DNA of 64,000 bases, taken from Adiantum capillus-veneris (taxonomy: Eukaryota > Streptophyta > Polypodiopsida > Polypodiales > Pteridaceae). A model generated the notes under the pieces. It made no database searches and was not told the origin of the DNA. It was given only the letters and a program-made list of their open reading frames with translations. Where the stretch lies: assembly GCA_014529385.2 (NCBI GenBank), contig CM043942.1:19667991-19731990 (forward strand), in the 5' to 3' direction. Below are positions 62,621-64,000 of this stretch, piece by piece (the stretch's first letter is position 1; every line of letters begins with the position of its first letter). Position numbers and translations under genes: made by a program.

Positions 62621-63742
62621 TGTGAGCGGGATGGAAACACATAGAACGCCTCTATAATGACCTGACACACTCTTGTAATGATACACACGCACACACACAC
62701 TATGCGGCACCACTCGGCTTACACAACCCACCTGGCCGAGACAGGGAACACACCGATGGAGTGAGAGGAGAGAGACTATCCACTTGCCCACTCCACACAG
62801 AGACACACACACACACACACACCCAAAAACTCAGCTCAAAAGAGGATAATTTCTGATGTTTAGATACAATTGAGCTTGGGCCAACACCAATGAGGCAAAT
62901 AGCTCACACAATATGGGTAAAATATGCCAGATACAATCACAAATTGGAGCAGAAGATTTGCTCATAGGAGGAACTTACACAGCCAAAATAGTAGAAAAGC
63001 AGTGAGGAATTTGGCAAAATGGACAGCACCATCGCGTCCAGAACGGCCCAATACCCCAGTCTACAATGTCAAAGTGCTCAAATCCGACCTCAAATGAGCA
63101 GTTTACGGCCAAAACAGGCTCCAAAAACAGCAAAATCACAGTTGCGGCTGTTCCTCCTCTTCTCTCCACGTTTTTTATGGTCTTCTCTCTGTTTTTTCAG
63201 TTTGCACACTTAGCTTTATTACTTGAGCACCCTTGGCCTTTTAGATGACCTCAAACGGACCCCGAACAAGCCAAAAATTGACCTCACAGTGCATAGTTGT
63301 CACCTTGCTGCATCCATCCGCACACCTGGCACTTCGCTTTTTCCAATAATGCATCTCTCCACCACGTGAAGTGGCCCCAAAATATGGTCCTCATGATGAT
63401 CTTTCTGCATAATTATCACAAGAAAACAGCCATGTTGTGCCAGTACTCATCCACGTGCAAATATTGACCCCATTCGACCTCCTGACGCCACTAGATGCCA
63501 TTTGAAATACCTGCTTACCTCATGTCGTCAGCCCGCAGATAGCTTCTTTGAGAAGTTTTACGCGCTACCAAATCCTCATATTATAGAAAAAACATACTGG
63601 TACTGGTGATAGTGAAAATTGATGCACTATGTACATGATGTCCTCCTACCTGTACACATGTGGGCCCCACGTAACCACCTGGCTCTCGAAATTGGGCAAT
63701 CCTTTATTCGATGCACCATGTATGTGTATGTACATATGCGCA
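62621..63742 (-). repeat. Candidate 3' LTR of a minus-strand gypsy element
   Basis: Copia element 5 stops exactly at 62620, and the new text begins TGTGAGCGGG (TG edge). CA at 63741-63742 is followed by the pyrimidine-rich ATACCTTGCTCC, a possible polypurine tract on the minus strand, then gypsy integrase-tail coding. (CA)n arrays lie at about 62675-62700 and 62800-62821. No second LTR is in the window to confirm the borders. Confidence 0.45.
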
Positions 63743-63784
63743 ATACCTTGCTCCAAAAAAACTCCTGACATAATTTGCCCATTC

Positions 63785-64000
63785 CTAGCCTGCTAGATCA
63801 TTCATGGTCAGCACAGCAAAAAGAGATATGAGACTCGCCGCGTCACAAGTCTCCTCATCCCTCACATACATTACTTGTTCTGCAGACAACTCATCTTGCT
63901 CCACCATCATTAATCTAGAATTATACAATTTAAGATGCAATCCATTTACCCTTGAATTATGTAGAATTCCATCCAGGTTAGCCAATTGATATGTACCATT
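63785..64000 (-). CDS. pol: C-terminus of a Ty3/gypsy polyprotein, runs off the window
   Basis: The minus strand from the window edge reads NGTYQLANLDGILHNSRVNG, LHLKLYNSRLM and ends MTMNDLAG-type text at a stop (63785). The xGxYxLxxLDGxxxxxxVNGxxLKLY pattern is the usual end of Ty3 integrase tails. The rest of the element lies beyond 64000. Confidence 0.55.
   Translation of the reverse strand, partial: NGTYQLANLDGILHNSRVNGLHLKLYNSRLMMVEQDELSAEQVMYVRDEETCDAASLISLFAVLTMNDLAG

Overview
The window looks like plant nuclear DNA in which almost everything is transposable element. The evidence is plant-type Ty3/gypsy and Ty1/copia polyproteins, primer-binding sites of the initiator-tRNA-Met type (TGGTATCAGAGC) on both strands, a plant CACTA transposon end, a gene with GT..AG introns, LINE reverse transcriptases and very long (GA)n arrays. 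No intact host gene, rRNA, tRNA or CRISPR was seen. A large-genome land plant is a safe inference. The style of the LINE and gypsy proteins reminded me of ferns or other non-flowering plants, but I cannot prove that from sequence alone.

Layout. 1-398 and 15931-16543 are two halves of what looks like a decayed protein kinase, split by Ty3 element 1 (399-15925, + strand, imperfect target duplication CCTAG/CATAG). The 5' LTR of element 1 carries a clean solo LTR (1146-3053, duplication GCCAC). Its RNase H and integrase region has been replaced (7156-13567) by a CACTA end, two copies of a LINE tail separated by huge (GA)n arrays, a four-exon transposon gene and a truncated copia gag-protease. Element 2 (17664-24487, - strand) belongs to the same Ty3 family and is almost intact. 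Its pol has one 4-base duplication and one nonsense codon, but its 5' LTR is lost where it meets an old copia relic (24488-26500).

26500-35536 holds decayed DNA-transposon, gypsy-leader and copia pieces (a copia LTR, PBS and gag-protease at 32243-35534). 35537-49400 is a second Ty3 lineage, element 3 (+ strand), degenerate but readable in order: N-terminal protein, gag, protease, RT, RNase H, integrase, then a further domain. It has two consecutive integrase zinc-binding modules and a second retropepsin-like domain downstream of the integrase. Its leader holds about 290-bp repeats, each with a palindrome. A 272-bp MITE with a 6-bp target duplication sits in its gag.

51192-54573 is a short copia deletion derivative (element 4, - strand) with both LTRs and duplication TACTT. 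60300-62620 is a relative of it (element 5), bordered by a LINE RT relic (58281-60300) and interrupted by the 3' end of another minus-strand gypsy element (62621-64000). The genes form no host pathway; the window is a record of nested insertions.

Best candidates for something undescribed are the post-integrase retropepsin with tandem H2C2 modules in element 3, the 6-bp-duplication MITE, the palindromic leader repeats, and the poly-G polypurine tract of element 4.
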